64,000 nt of DNA from Dipylidium caninum (Eukaryota; Platyhelminthes; Cestoda; Cyclophyllidea; Dipylidiidae): contig QEYB01000936.1 of assembly GCA_017562135.1 (NCBI GenBank), forward strand, positions 434,001 through 498,000, in the 5' to 3' direction. The position numbers and the translations under genes are program-made. Shown piece after piece: positions 46,040-58,907 of the stretch. Numbering within the stretch: the first letter of the stretch is position 1; every line of letters starts with the position of its first letter. The notes under the pieces were generated by a model, which did no database searches, was not told the DNA's origin, and saw only the letters and a program-made list of their open reading frames with translations.

Positions 46040-48452
46040 ATGTGCCAGAAAATGCAAAAAGAGCATCATCTCGAGAAGCCTATAAAGGCGTTCTCTGAAA
46101 GCGGGTCCATCTTCAACGTGATGCCGAACTCGACGGTGACGACGACAGCAGATTGTCCAAATGTGCCCCTTTCTACATGTTGTTTTCGGTGCTGCAATGC
46201 AGTTGGTAATACTGGGGGCACAAATTTCTCTGGTGGAGTGCGTTGCAGTCGACGAAGCCGGGTAGATTGTTTGAAAGGACGAGAGAGAACTCAGTCTCAG
46301 GCACCGGCACCACAGGTCACGCTTTATAGAACACAATCTGTCAGACGTGTCACACCAGCAATGCATGCGGAAAATGCCTCTAACGTGTGCTTTCAACCTA
46401 ACAATGTTCCCGATTCTGGCGTCTATTTGTCTTCACCATTTGTTCTCAAGGTGAGTTACAGTCCATCTGTTGGACCTTTATTTCGACCTCTTGAACTAAC
46501 TTCTGAATTGATTAGTCAGTGATATGCCCATTAAAACGAATCTTGTAAGTATAGGTGTGGAAAAATTACAGCTTTCTTGGGCATCACCTTGCCTACCTCA
46601 TGTAGACTTGAGAAATAACCGCGTATCTATGTTAAAGGAGTTTACACACAGTCAAGATATAATATGGGGTAATTTTATGTATGTAATTCTGATGTCCTAC
46701 CTCAATTATGCTTTCTCTATACAAAAGTGATATCATATACCCATTGGCTACCAAAAAATTGTTGCTAATTGTAAATCACCGTGTTTCACTTTCCACCAAT
46801 AGGACTCGAGTTATTTTCACCAGTCATTTCGAAGTAGGATGATGTGTTTTCCACCAATCATATCCATCTTTGGGAAATTTTGTTTCTCTGATTAAATCAG
46901 GACGTTCGCCATCGGCATCGTTCACCACTGAACGCATGTCACAGTCCGTCCGGTCGCAATGTCCACTTTGGCAGCCCTCGATATGTCCATCAGCATCATC
47001 AACAACGTCGTATTCGTGACTCCTCCTCCTGTTCTTCCGAACGTGGTATTATTTACCCCTCACGGGGTTCTCGTGGTAGCAGTCTCGTTCGAGTGTATTC
47101 TAGATCGAACTCACCATTCTGCGAAACAATACTCGCTTCAAATTTACCCTCCAAAACATCTGCTCCGATAGCAACAACTTCAATAGCCTGTGAGTGCAAC
47201 TTTCCAACATCGTGGCTGCCGAAACCGCGGATAAGATATTCTCATAGGATAAGGTCACCTGTCAATTGTTGTCAATCTACTGGTACTGCGCCAGGTGGCA
47301 GTTGCTGCTGTTGTTGTGACATCAAACTACCACCGCCACCGCCGCCAACACTCATGGGGGTGACTTGTAATCCCTGCCCTGAAGTCCGCGATGTTGTTGA
47401 TCAGTGTACAAACACACGATCAGATTGCGAAGATATTGAGTGTTGTCAGGTTGGTGACGAAAGTTTAGGCCATTGAAACATAAATAAGAGAGCACTTTAA
47501 ACTTGAAGTATCACTAACCTCAATTTCAAATCCCCTTAGATCTCTCTGTGCCAGCCTCCCTCAATAATTTCAAAACCGATGTCAATTGAAAACTGTTGTC
47601 AGACATGTGTTGCATCACCCCATAAGCCAAAGTATGAACGTTATGAAACCACCTCTTGCCGAGTAGAACGCATTACAACACGAAGGCGCACAATGCCGCG
47701 AAGTTTCTCATGTGTGCGGACTCCGGACACCAGTTATTATCTGCATCTGACAGGGATGAAAGAGAATGACTTGTGGAACCGCATTTCGGAATGTGAAATG
47801 GACCTTGCAGCATTCGAGTGCATCATGTGCCGTGACGGTGAGTCTTCGGTGATGTAAACATATGAGTTAAGTTAATGTAAAGCTGTAATACAGATACATG
47901 GTTGAGTAAAGTCCGGATATTCTAAATCAGTTTAGTGATTGAGAGAATGGCGTTGTGAAAAAGACCAGTGAACAAGTTGATGATAATACGGGCATATAAC
48001 GTAGTGAATATCATAGCTAGATTTTCCACCTTCATGGGGCCTTAATTCGCGTTTAGTTAAAGTGCCGTTTTCAGGAGTTAAATACTGACACATTTAAGTT
48101 ATCGTTCCCTTAATATCCGTGTTGAAACGGGATTTGACTTTAATTTTTGATTAATTACAGTACTTGAAACATGCTGATAATTAAAGATCGTTTTCCATTA
48201 TTAACCACAAATTCTTTCGTACTATTTCTAGTCGTGTCATATATCAAGGAAGCCATTCACAAGAGTCGTCAGTTAATTGAATGCGAGTTTCAGAAGATCC
48301 GAAATATATGCGATCCTGATGAACCCAGTTCCTGTTACAAAGAAGACGGGAAACTTAAGGATCTATGGTTTGAAGCGCAATGTAAGCTGTGCGAAGTGTC
48401 CGCCATGATGGACAGGATTGATAGACTACGATCGAATGGCTGGAAGTGGTAG
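46040..48452 (+). CDS. DLGAP/SAPAP (GKAP)-like scaffold protein
   Basis: Four exons in phase: 46040..46450, 46901..47449, 47540..47837 and 48232..48452, about 492 aa if the ATG at 46040 is the start. The first two exons are low-complexity: Ser/Arg-rich, several Cys clusters (CCFRCCN, SCCCCCD) and a Pro run. Recognition rests on the C-terminal GKAP homology domain: TSYYLHLTGMKENDLWNRISECEMDL parallels the DLGAP block with YWFLKLLQAETERLEGWC. The last exon, SYIKEAIHKSRQLIECEFQKIRNIC...LKDLWFEAQCKLCEVSAMMDRIDRLRSNGWKW, parallels IRSAVGKAQLLMSQKFQQF...LKANNW. In vertebrates DLGAPs link the DLG guanylate-kinase domain to SHANK at synapses, and DLGAP5 works on mitotic spindles. Which branch this is cannot be told. 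The protein is short for the family. Confidence 0.78.
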
Positions 48453-48974
48453 AGCCGCTATTTCTACACTGAAAATCTGAAGGAAATTGGAAAAATGATT
48501 TAATTAAAAATTTAAGTCGTTTTCGTGTGTTTAATTTAGGAGGGCCCTTTTGTGATATGAACTATGGATCAATACATGTCACTAGATTAGATTGCTAATT
48601 TGCGTCGACTTTGTGGTTTAACGCTCCTAACGTAATTTACTGTTTCCCGTTCCGAAAACGAAAGATGTCAATTCGCAGACTTACGAGTGGGCAAATATGG
48701 GGGAATATCATTCTAGGATCTATGGGCTTGAGAAAAAATGACAGGTTTTGAGTGCGTAAAAGAGGTGACATTTGCCTCCCGGAGTTTAAACGCAATTTTT
48801 ATACTATATACCATTTTTAAAAAATCTCACAGATCACTTCCACTTGATCTTGAGGAATATAGTGTAAAGCCTTTAGTTGATAAGGCCTTCAAAAACTTAA
48901 ATAGCTTGGTATTGTTTGTATTGACATATCACTTAGGAATCACCTTCGGATTTCCGGCTTCCATAGTTTTGGCT
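48453..48974. other. Intergenic and 5' region of SRSF1
   Basis: A plus-strand frame runs from 48738 into SRSF1 sequence, but in a frame that leaves the RRM at the first intron. The upstream part has no similarity to SR proteins and is taken as promoter and 5' UTR. Confidence 0.5.
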
Positions 48975-49683
48975 ATGCGGTCTGACAGAAAAATATACAT
49001 AGGGAATCTTCCCCCAGACGTCCGGACTAAAGATCTTGATTCGATTTTCTCGAAGTACGGCCGCATCGCGGACATAGATCTGAAGCGCCGGCGTGGGCCT
49101 CCCTTTGCGTTTATTGAGTATGAGGACGAGAGGTATTGTTTGTGTTCATGCTACATTATCCAAATAGGGACGCTGAAGATGCAGTTCGCGATTGTGATGG
49201 TTATAAGTTGGACGGTTATGCCCTCCGAGTTGAGTTTCCTAGAGGTGGAAGTTACAGCTCATTTCGTCATGGCGGTGGCCGGGGCAGTGGACCCTCCCGC
49301 CGTTCTGACTACCGTGTCATTGTTACCAACCTCCCACCTTCGGGAAGCTGGCAAGACCTTAAGGATCATATGCGCGAGGCTGGAGATGTTGGGTTCGCTG
49401 ATGTATTTAAGGATGGCTCTGGTGTGGTTGAGTTTCTTCGTTACGAAGACATGAAATACGCTTTAAAGAAGTTGGATGACTCTAAATTTAGATCCCATGA
49501 GGTAAGTACGGCCCTATTTTTTATGTTATTATTATTTAGGGTGAAACCTCATACATTCGTGTACGAGAAGAGCGCCAGTATTCTCGTTCTAGGTCGCGCT
49601 CGCGCTCCTATTCTTCACCCCGGGACAGAGGTCGCTACTCAAACAGTCGTTCAGCCTCCAGGTCTTCGAGCGACCGGCACTAA
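48975..49683 (+). CDS. SRSF1: Serine/arginine-rich splicing factor 1 (ASF/SF2)
   Basis: Three exons, 48975..49132, 49168..49501 and 49540..49683, separated by introns of 35 and 38 nt; 211 aa. RRM1 has RNP2 IYIGNLP and RNP1 PFAFIEYED, with [17 protein letters not shown] and [14 protein letters not shown] short Gly/Arg hinge ([12 protein letters not shown]) leads to the pseudo-RRM with the invariant [15 protein letters not shown] heptad region and [15 protein letters not shown], then [11 protein letters not shown]. The C-terminal RS domain is short, about 30 residues with six or so RS/SR dipeptides, versus about 50 in human. SRSF1 binds purine-rich exonic enhancers and recruits U1 snRNP; it is nuclear and shuttling. 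The tiny introns and the position of the first one, in RRM1, are typical of this locus. Confidence 0.96.
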
Positions 49684-51111
49684 AGAGACTGTTTAGCCAC
49701 TACAATTTATGTCTTGAGGTGTGCTTGCGTTTTATGATATATCCAATTTTTAACAATTAAATATCGCGCCCTCAGGTCTAATGTCTATCCTTCTCTTTTA
49801 AAGGTTCATGTTGGACATGGACACTTCTAGTTCCGGTTTTGATTCGTTCGGACACACTAGGGAGGATGCCATGGAGGCCGTTAGCCCACATTAGAGAGAC
49901 ACTGGATCCATCGCAGAGGATTGGATTGAATAGGACTAGGAAATCTGTGGAAAAGGAGGATGATGATGATAGTGACATTGGTCATCAATACCAATTGCGG
50001 CGTAACCTGATATTTGGATGGTTGGAAGGAATGGAATCGCAAATTTCTGGCAAAAACAATGGATTTGGACGAGAGGCCCAATTGCGGTGGAATGGAGGAT
50101 GCTCTCTGCATTGTGCGTTTTTCGTTGCACTTGGATTTGCATGGTTTAAAAAGGTTGTGGTTTAAGCTGATTTTCACTTGGAAAATGTACGTCACCGCTT
50201 GAATTGTCGTGGGACATAAATGACCTCAAATAGCGTTCACTGAAGTGGTAGTACGATTTACTGCAATTCCGTAAAAGCAGCTTTCAATTTCCTTTGCAGA
50301 TTTGCTTAAGCCAGGAAGTTATTCATTTGCGATTTCACTGCGCTACTGTTTAGTCCTTGATTTTTAAGCTATTCTTCCTAAATGATCGCCCCCGGAGTGT
50401 AGCTTCTTCCGGTTCCTGCGGGCGTCGACCTAATAACTGCTTTTTTTTATTAAATGTTTTTAAAGCACTTCAGCCTTGTTTCTGGAATGTTTTTTATGTA
50501 TGTACCGTCGGGGTGCCTTTGACACTTCACTTCTCCACTTGCTGTTAAAACCTACCGTTTTGAGTTAGTATTTGAGACGCCTAATCTTACACAATTTCGC
50601 TGCGAAGACCTTCCATCTCGCGTCCCACAGCATCTGAGGGGGGTTTGTGGTATCAATGAGATAATGACCGATAGGGAGTCACCGGTCTGTTAAGATTTAG
50701 AAGTAAACGTAAGGCATTATTGACTAAGACGGTCAATAGCTCTCGAGCCCTGCGCGGCTGTGGTGGTAGGCGCCGAAATTTTCTAAGATTGTCAATCATA
50801 GCTGACTGAATGAGCGTAGTGTGGATTCATTACGGAGGAGGAAGGATCTGGGGGGCCAATTGACAAAACAGGGTTAGGTACGCACGATCTGGAAAATATT
50901 GTTAAATGGTAGTTTGGGCGCATCGTATAGCGTTGTGGTTGAGGTTGTGCGTAGGGCCTTTGTCACCAGGAAAGGGGGGGGGGCAAATAGTTTTCTCGTT
51001 CTGCCGCTGGGGTCGTTGCAAATAAGGAACAGAAAAATTAAGGTTGAGTGGTATTTTTATTAGACTTACTAAAGCTACATGGGAGTACATGTCAGGTCTG
51101 TTCAGTAAGCA
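49684..51111. other. Intergenic between SRSF1 and ATP synthase f
   Basis: Open frames at 49.8-50.2 kb on both strands include a small acidic run but no recognisable domain. The rest is SRSF1 3' flank. A G-run lies at 50981..50990. Confidence 0.4.
51056..51061 (-). terminator. Poly(A) signal AATAAA for ATP synthase f
   Basis: AATAAA on the minus strand about 50 nt below the stop codon at 51112, a normal distance for a short 3' UTR. Confidence 0.6.
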
Positions 51112-51438
51112 CTAGTGGTACTTGGCATGGCGCTCGGTCTGATGGGTTTTGTAGTTAATGAGGTACTGACAAGTAGCAAAGAAGATACAGAAATGGAAGG
51201 CTGGCACGAGAGTAGACCTTCGCGGATAGATCCACTTCAATCTATAACGCCAACTGAACCGAGCCAATGCCTTCACGTAGTCCACAGGGTTACGGCTCCG
51301 ACTTTTCAAATACGGCAAAAGGTCGCATATTTTGACATCACCGAGTTTGGTTTCTTTAGGACCGTAGCTATAACCTGGAAAATACGCCCCATGTATGCGA
51401 ACATTGTACTCTTTCGGTAGAAGTCCAAACTCCGGCAT
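51112..51438 (-). CDS. ATP5MF: Mitochondrial ATP synthase subunit f (ATP5MF)
   Basis: An uninterrupted frame of 108 aa from ATG 51438. The order is a short N-terminus, a LGDVKICDLLPYLKSRSRNPVDYVKALARFSWRYRLKWI block, one membrane helix (TLVPAFHFCIFFATCQYLINY) and a basic tail ending ERHAKYH. Human subunit f has LGELPSWILMRDFSPSGIFGAFQRGYYRYYNKY, one helix and the tail KHERLRKYH, so the order and the terminal HxxKYH match closely. It is part of the peripheral membrane (Fo) region of the inner-membrane ATP synthase, at the dimer interface. The frame stays open above the ATG to a possible acceptor at about 51442 (CAATCAG), so a non-coding 5' exon is likely. An AATAAA lies just below the stop. 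Confidence 0.85.
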   Translation of the reverse strand: MPEFGLLPKEYNVRIHGAYFPGYSYGPKETKLGDVKICDLLPYLKSRSRNPVDYVKALARFSWRYRLKWIYPRRSTLVPAFHFCIFFATCQYLINYKTHQTERHAKYH

Positions 51439-54400
51439 TGCTCTGATTGATAAAATTACCCGCTCAAGGCAGACAAAATACACAGAGCGCGGTAGTTGCG
51501 GTTAAGATTTTTCTCAATTTCTTAATAAATGAAACCTACTCTTTTCTTCCCCTCCTGGGCACGTCTAATATTTGATCTCAATTTCTCAATTTGTATGACG
51601 TTTTAAAGCGGATTATTCCTTTTTTTGACGCCGATGCCTTACATAGGTCAGTCATAAACAGAAATAACGGAGATTATGCGGAAACAAATACGATTCAATG
51701 AGAGGACTAATGAAGGCACAACAATAACTCTAATTTTCATCTTCGGATAGCAGGCCCCTCTCTGTTTGTTTTGCTCTAAATATGACTTAATTAACCCAGC
51801 TACTTTACACTTCCAAAAATCCTCAAATCATCTCTTTTTCAAGGCTAACTCTACTTCTGCATGAAACCTTTACAACTAGCTTGGTTTTAATGTACCTTTG
51901 ATAAGTTTGACCCCTCTAATTTAAGCATCGCTCTCCGACTTCCGGATGCGTTGATCACCTCATCGACTCTATCGCTACGCCTCAGCACGCTGGCCTCCTG
52001 AATTTTCAGCGGACGACTTTATACAAGGCTTAGTAAATGGCTTAACATATTTAAGAAAAATTCCATCAACTAGCAAAATTTGATATTCCCTTGATTTGTG
52101 GTATAAGGAATTTTTTTGCCATTATTGTCGCCATCTTAAAATTTATTTTAATATTTTTGCGGCGGAATTGGGGAAATAGTAAAACATGCTACAGTTAATT
52201 GTAGAGAGGGAGATCCCCCGATTAAATACTGACTGCTTTTTTATTACCACGGTAAACACGGATAAGGGAATTTCATTTGAAGGCACAGGGTAAGCGGTCA
52301 TGACAATCAAACGCAGTCGTCGCGGTCAATCATAGAAAGTAGTGTGGAAAACCGAAGTCCTACAATTGGCATAACGGATACCTTTTAGTAGCATGAAATT
52401 CGACATGAATAGATTGGCACAGATGGAGTAGATGTATCGATAAGCAAGCTAGCTACACGTGTTCAAACTACAAATTCCTAACCGATTGAGTTCTCTTACA
52501 TATCTATTCGGGTGTTCCTCCGATTGGAATAACTAGTTGTTTGTAGTTATGGCTTCCGTGCCGTAAGTGTGCATTCCTTTGTGTTTTCCTCCTAGCATTG
52601 ATGAATGGGCACTGTATCTTCGACAGCTTTGTGCATTTGCAGGCGTCAAAGGCATGCCATTATTTGCTAGATTCACCCATAATAATGCCTCACATTGTTA
52701 CCTTAACCAGTGTATTAAGAATCCTTTCCTAGTAACGCATTCCCTTCGTCGGCGCAGAAGTAGCGCAACTGATGAAAATGAATCATCCGTATTACAAAAA
52801 TCAATATCTCACTACAAAAATCAATAAATCTATTTCATCCCCACGCTGTGAGTTGTATCGATTTATCGTCTCCCTGGCGGTATTCTAGTATCTTAACCTG
52901 TAAAAGGACAATCAGATGAATGAGGAGTTCAATTACCTCATTCGCGATTATTCTGCATAATTAACGCCAGTCCCACAGGTAATGCGACAATGCCATGGCT
53001 GCTCACACTTAATACCATATAATAATGAAATTTTATGACATTCGGCGTAAATGATTGCGACGCAGATGTGAGTAAACTGCCGCTTCGAACCAGCACGGCA
53101 AGACGGGAACTCGTCTCGTCTGCGGTTGTCTAGCCTGTTTAGATAATGCCCCGAATGACGTCCCACGTTGCAAAATGAGATCTTAGAGGTTCTGCATCAT
53201 CGCGAACAAATTTTTTCTAAGCCCTAACGATCGTTGATAGGCTATACTTCCTACTGCATGGCCATCAAAAAGGGAAGATCTGGTTACATTCAGTAAACCA
53301 CGAACATACGTTAGCAGATGGACAGAGGGAAACCTTGAATTTACCATTAAGAAGAAAGAGAAAATTAGGCTTCCGACTTACCAATTTTTGATTTTCACGA
53401 AGCTGTCATAGTCTCCACCAGTGAGACTAGACAACAACAATAATGGCGGGTTGGGTTGATATGACGTGAGGGTGTGGTTAGTACTTAAAACACACCCTCG
53501 TTGTGCCGATAAATGAACTTCAGATACGTTCACACGTTGGCAGACAAAGGATTGTTGAATGAACTCACGATGGGGCGCGCACTACAGGCCTGTAGTTGAG
53601 AGATTGAAGCTGGAGTGAAAGTCAGAATGCATTCCACGGGAAAAGGCCTTCTGATAGAAGAGCTTCGAGGAGAGAAGACTGAGACATCGCATCAACGGTT
53701 CATGGCGTGCCGAGAACTGAGACCTCCGAGGACAGGGAGACAGAATGACTGAGGTAGACTAGCCATCGTCTGAGGTTTAATGCACCTCTGTCAAAGCATG
53801 TCGTCTGTTGTCACCTAACTGGTTAGTTAGCTGACTCAGAGGGGGTAGAACAAAGGCGAGACGAGTGTGTATTACTCGAGGGAAAGATGAATTATCGTCC
53901 GGACAAGGCGACACCGATGATCGGGCGTCGGGTGTGGTCACCTCCTCCTGAGACCGAAACTGCCTACGAGGGCACCAATCAGAAAAACCGTCAAGGTTAA
54001 CTTGAAAATTCCTCCTGTGCTACACAACTACATGGAAAATTTTAAGGGCCAATTCCGGCCGCCCTCGCGATGTGTTTCGCCTTCGCAATTACCGATCTTG
54101 TGCATACCACCAGTTATGCGCCCGTCCAAACTACCAAAATGCGTTAACGCATCGAGAACCGCTAAGCGGTCAACAATTCGAAGGAGTCGGCTCTTTGAAT
54201 CAGCGTAACTTGTCAAGCCTTTGACCCCCACCCCCGTTTCCAACCGCCCCCCCCCTCACCTCCTTCTCTCCAATTTTTGGTAAACAGCGTCTAAGACCAT
54301 AACAAGTGGGGATTGGACGCTCGCCATTGATTATTTCCGAGGCTGAAGTGGAAGCCTCGGAACCGCCCAGTAGTTTGTACTTCTTCCACCCAAACAGAGC

Positions 54401-54875
54401 GCTCCATAATATCGTCGTGCCCAGGAATCACCAAATGCACAATCAAAACAAGCAATGATTATTAATACCGCTAATTTTAATGTGACCAACAACATTATCA
54501 TCGTGTTCTCATCATCACGAAATACCTGCTAATAGAGGCGGAGGGCGGATGTAAGGGGATTTCGGGAGGCCGGTTTTGGGAGAAGAAAGACAGGGTGGAT
54601 TTGAAGGAGATTGAGACATGGGAACAGGGGTGATCTCCACCCCCGAAAGGGAGCTCGGGGACGCACGAGGGGACAAAGGAGTGACCCTCCTTTCGTTCAT
54701 ACTTCTCTTCACCGTCTCTCACTTTGGCAACGAGGAAAAAAGTCGGGCTGGTGTATTTGTATCTACAGGCTGGGTTTATGTATGCTACGACAAATTTTCA
54801 CAGGAAGGAGACGAAGGGAGACATACTACATAGCTGTTTGTGGGAAATTCGTCCACGCTTTGGACATAAAACTCA
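51439..54875. other. Long stretch without supported genes
   Basis: AT-rich to about 53.2 kb. From about 53.4 to 54.0 kb and again at about 54.5 kb the sequence is richer in G and A, with no coding pattern, and may be an old repeat. C/G homopolymers lie around 54240..54260. No transposon proteins, RNA genes or terminal repeats could be identified. Confidence 0.4.
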
Positions 54876-57781
54876 CTAGACCTGGATATTGTTTGGACAA
54901 CCGCTCTGGTACTGGGATTTTGACAAAACTGTTGACGTAGTGGCTGTGACCTTGGGTGGCTGAGCTGGTCGCCTTATCGACGGGGGTGGAGGGGGTGGTG
55001 GTGGCGGATTCTGAAGCTGTGGGCGATTGAGCCTATGATTCATGGTGTTGTTAGCTTTTACTGCGGATCGTGCTTGACGATTCTTCTTTCTTGAAGTGAC
55101 CACAATAAAGTCATCATCATCGTCGTCGTCAGCATCATTATCCTCCTTGACTGACTTGCCCTTATCGTTCTCCTCGATTGTAGAGATCGTCTCGATTACT
55201 AAAGCCTCTTGTGCCTCTTCCTCCTCCTTCAATTTCGTCGTCGGCGGCGGCGTGGGAGGAGTTTTAGGCACGTCCTTCTCGCAAAAAGAATTATTCGATG
55301 ATTTTGAAGGTTTCGGTGGGGAAGAGGACTGAGGGCTAGAGAAAGCACTGTTGTTAGTCTGACCACGTCGATGCTTTGGCTTGGTGCAACGGCGAGTCGA
55401 GATAGTCATGTCGGAAAGATCCTATGACAAGAGATTTAAGATTGAAGGTTAAAATTTATCTACTATGAAGTTAAAAACAGATTTTTAGCGTTAAAAGTAG
55501 ATATGCCTCCTCATGAACTGTCTAAACAAAATACAATAACCAAAGCTTCAGTAAAGCTGGATGCAAGTCTTTTTTCGAACATATAGGCTCCGGTAGCGAA
55601 AAAGTTGGGTAGAAATGTGTGAAAGCGACGGGTTCAAGTCGACAGGAGTAAAAAGCAGATTGAACATCAACCAAAGTCAGGATCACATGCGAAAAGTAGA
55701 ATAGAACGTGACGTGACCCCATGTCAAGGTGACAAAAATTGGAAACGTGTTACAAATGGCTGAAAATAAATTCAGTTGTTCGATTTTTAGCCTTGTGAAC
55801 TCATTCACATTCAGAGAAAGGTCAGTAAATGGAGACAAGGATTGAACTGGTTTGAAACATAAAAACGACATGTTCAATAAGCTGAAACAAAAGTTTTAGC
55901 CAAAAATAATGTGGCATACTTTTAATTGGAAGAATATCGAGAGAATTCTGAAGAAGTGGTAAATCATATTAGCATGCGAAATAATGGGCGTAAAAGGGGA
56001 GGCGAGAATATTCCTACTACAAAGGTGAAAAAGAAGCATTGCTGACACAAGGGTTTAGTGCAACTCCTAGACAATGAGCTGAGTAAGAGTTGTGTTACAC
56101 TTAAGTTCCCAAGCGAGAGGAACTAGCCATACTTGTAACTCCGCTGGACAGTTGAAATTTGTTGGCAGAGTAAACCACGCACTTTTTGGAACGTTAAACA
56201 CGAAGGGAACAACACCGGATCGATGTCAAAACCCAACCCAGAAAACAAGAAACAAATACGAGTAAACACAATTAGCCTTCTCATTATTCCGCAAAGATGA
56301 AAAACGAGCACTTATGCATCCAGGGATGAATAGAAAAGAAAAAGGCTTTAATCAAAGGACATATTTGGGAATGATCCACTATTAAGAAAAACATTTCTAG
56401 AAAGGTTTCACAGGGTACCGAAAATCTTGACATCGTGTTTTAAAAAATTAGGGCAGTAAATACTAAAATAAACAGGGACCCATGATGCTTCATATTCAGA
56501 TGTCCACGTTGATAAACGAAAGATGGAATCGAGCGCAAAGAGACAAAGCGAAGGCCCTATTTATGAGACAGAACACATTAAGACTTGTATGACAAGAGAC
56601 ACTTCGCCTGATTGCGATAAAGCCATATTCGAATAAGATTTAAGAATAGATGCGCAAAAAATGTGGAAAAATATAGAGCGAAACCTAGCACTAAAGGCAA
56701 TAAAATTGTCAGTAATTGCATAAATATTTAGCCTCAAGACTGATATTCAGGAGATGAAAGAAATATCAAATGTAGTTTATTGATAGAGCTATCGAATACC
56801 TTGGTTATTCATCCCTAAAAATCAGGAAGCACCCCGATTCTATAATTACGAGGCAGGGTCAAAAAGACGACTCGCATAAAGGATTGCCAGCACAACCTTA
56901 CAAATAAGACTTAGGCGAAAACTTGTCAATTCGTTTAAATGAGGGGACTTAAAAGGTTACTCAATAGTTGTACAAGGTTGGCGTAGTTAGGCATGTCATT
57001 TAGCGCGAGGCAGTCAACAACTAAACGCTACGCCAAACACCGGGTCATTATTATCATAAAGTACATCAAAGCACGAACTAAAGCATAAACAGGACAGAAT
57101 AACTGCCAAAAATTTTTTCCAATTCTCGACCTACCAACAGGCCGGACATTTCAAAATTAGCATAAGTGAAAAGTGAAGAAAGGCGCCTAAACTTACTAGA
57201 ACCGACACAAGGGTGAAACTACCTAGAATCGATTCAGTACGATAATCCATTACAATAAGGAAAGCACGGTAGTGGTTTCAACGGCCCAGCAGACTTAAAT
57301 ATATTGAGTATTTTGAAATTTGAGGCGAATTTGAAAGTTTTTATTCATTCCTCGATATCTAGACACTTCATGTAACTAAGCGCAAACTCACAAAAATTCG
57401 TTCAGGCAGATCAACAGCACCAGTAGCAATCGCTGTGGCAAGAGCAACAGGCGAGGTACCGTTACTGGAGACAGAAGACGATTTAGACGACTTTGTCAAG
57501 GGGAGAAGTGGATCCACATCAGGAGCAAGAGTAGGCATGTAAAATAGAGGTTTTCCGTTCAAATCACCCAAAAGGCTGGCAGAGGATAGAGAGGCCTGTC
57601 GAAAAAAACAGTTGGTTGCGACGGAATCCAAAAAGAGCAAATCTTCGGAGGAAGTTAGATTGTTGACATTATGAGCGTTGTTGACAGTGTTACCGAGAGA
57701 ATGATGGTGATCGCTGATAACGGTGAGAGGTGGCCGACCCTTGCTACGATAGTAATCGGGTTTTAGGTTGTCTGCCAGCAT
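54876..57781 (-). CDS. Unrecognised low-complexity protein, Pro-rich and acidic
   Basis: Two exons fit in phase 0: 57392..57781 (ATG at 57781, donor GTGAGT) and about 54876..55424 (acceptor CATAG), with a long intron of about 2 kb. Exon 1 encodes a 130-aa N-terminus with RGRPPL-like and NNxxN segments (SKGRPPLTVISDHHH) and a Ser/Thr-rich end LPERIF. Exon 2 begins DLSDMTISTRRC and then has a Lys/Pro/Ser region (KTPPTPPPTTKLKEEEEA) and an acidic run with DDDDDDDFIVVTSRKKNRQ. A nine-residue proline run and a Thr/Ser/Gln tail end it. The DDxFIVVTSRKKNR pattern resembles short linear motifs in RNA-associated proteins, but I cannot assign a family. More 3' exons may exist below a possible donor at the end. 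Confidence 0.5.
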
Positions 57782-58907
57782 TTTTCTAGGCTAAAAAACA
57801 CAGGTTATTATGAAGGATTTCTGGTTAAAAATATTCTAGACTTTAAAAATGGCATTACTAGCAGTCTTAGAATAAAAGGGGTAGAACAACGAAAAAAAAG
57901 TGAGAAATGAAACGGAACCAAATAGACGAACTGAAGGAAGTAGAAAGGATAATCGGTAACAGAGAAGCCTAAGGACAGGATGAGGGCTACGATAGTCCAA
58001 ACGACTTATGCGAAAAGGCTTATAACAATGGGGCAAAAAATGACGGAATTCAGTTCAACTTGTCACTAGTCCCTAAATATAATAAACCAACAAATTGAGA
58101 TTCGGGGCAAACAAAAGGAATGTTAATGTTTGAGGAAAATTAAAAAGTCGATGACATCGCCCTAGATCACAACAACCTTTCGAAACGTACAAGTCTGAAC
58201 CTAAGAAAGAAAAACGCCGAATTTCAACTAAAAAACATCAAAACAAATAAACGCACATCTGCCGGGAGAAAGTTTCAACCCGCGAACGCCAATTCTTACC
58301 CACCAAAGTAACAATATTAGGAATTTTACGGAAAAAAGGGAGGCGAATTACATGCAATGCGCGGCACGAGCGCAAGCAACCACCCACCTCGTATTTGCGC
58401 TAACGTGAACGGCATAACTTGACCTTTAACGTCATCGTAACCAAAAATAAAAGTAATATTTGGAGCAGCATTTGAGCATTATTTCACAATGTTAATATTT
58501 TTTACGACAATGGTCGGTATAGTCTGACACCTTTCTTTTGCAATTAACAAATCGTATGAAAACGAAAGCCGAATGCAAATTTACCAGCGAATGCAAAATG
58601 TCACATCGGAAAAGCTTGATATTTAATGTAAGTGATTATATTTCTTCCCAATGAAGAATTAACATGAATTCCAATAATTTTGATGGAAAAAAAACGCTTC
58701 TTTACACTTATGCAGATTTTTAATATGAACCAGTATAAGTGTCCGAGTCCCCATTTTCATTACTTTCAGACTACCGACCCGGTGTCGCCGTTCAGCGCCT
58801 TTTCAAGCATCCATTTACAACTATGAGGTCTCGCGGCGCTATTCTCTTTATTAATCCACTCATTTCTTATATATTAGGAGTTTATTCATTTGTGCAATTC
58901 TTTATAG
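57782..58907. other. Divergent intergenic region
   Basis: It lies between the Pro-rich gene (minus) and MYG1 (plus). The first coding exon of MYG1, with its start codon and any mitochondrial targeting sequence, should lie in the right part (58.4-58.9 kb) but could not be pinned down. Confidence 0.4.

Noticed and set aside
48738..49454. 238-codon plus-strand frame
   Set aside because: It shares only the RRM1 start with SRSF1 and then leaves the correct frame at the 35-nt intron.
51115..51420. 101-codon plus-strand frame
   Set aside because: Antisense to the ATP synthase f gene.
53400..54000. Possible mobile element in the GA-rich block
   Set aside because: No terminal inverted or direct repeats and no coding remnants could be shown by eye.
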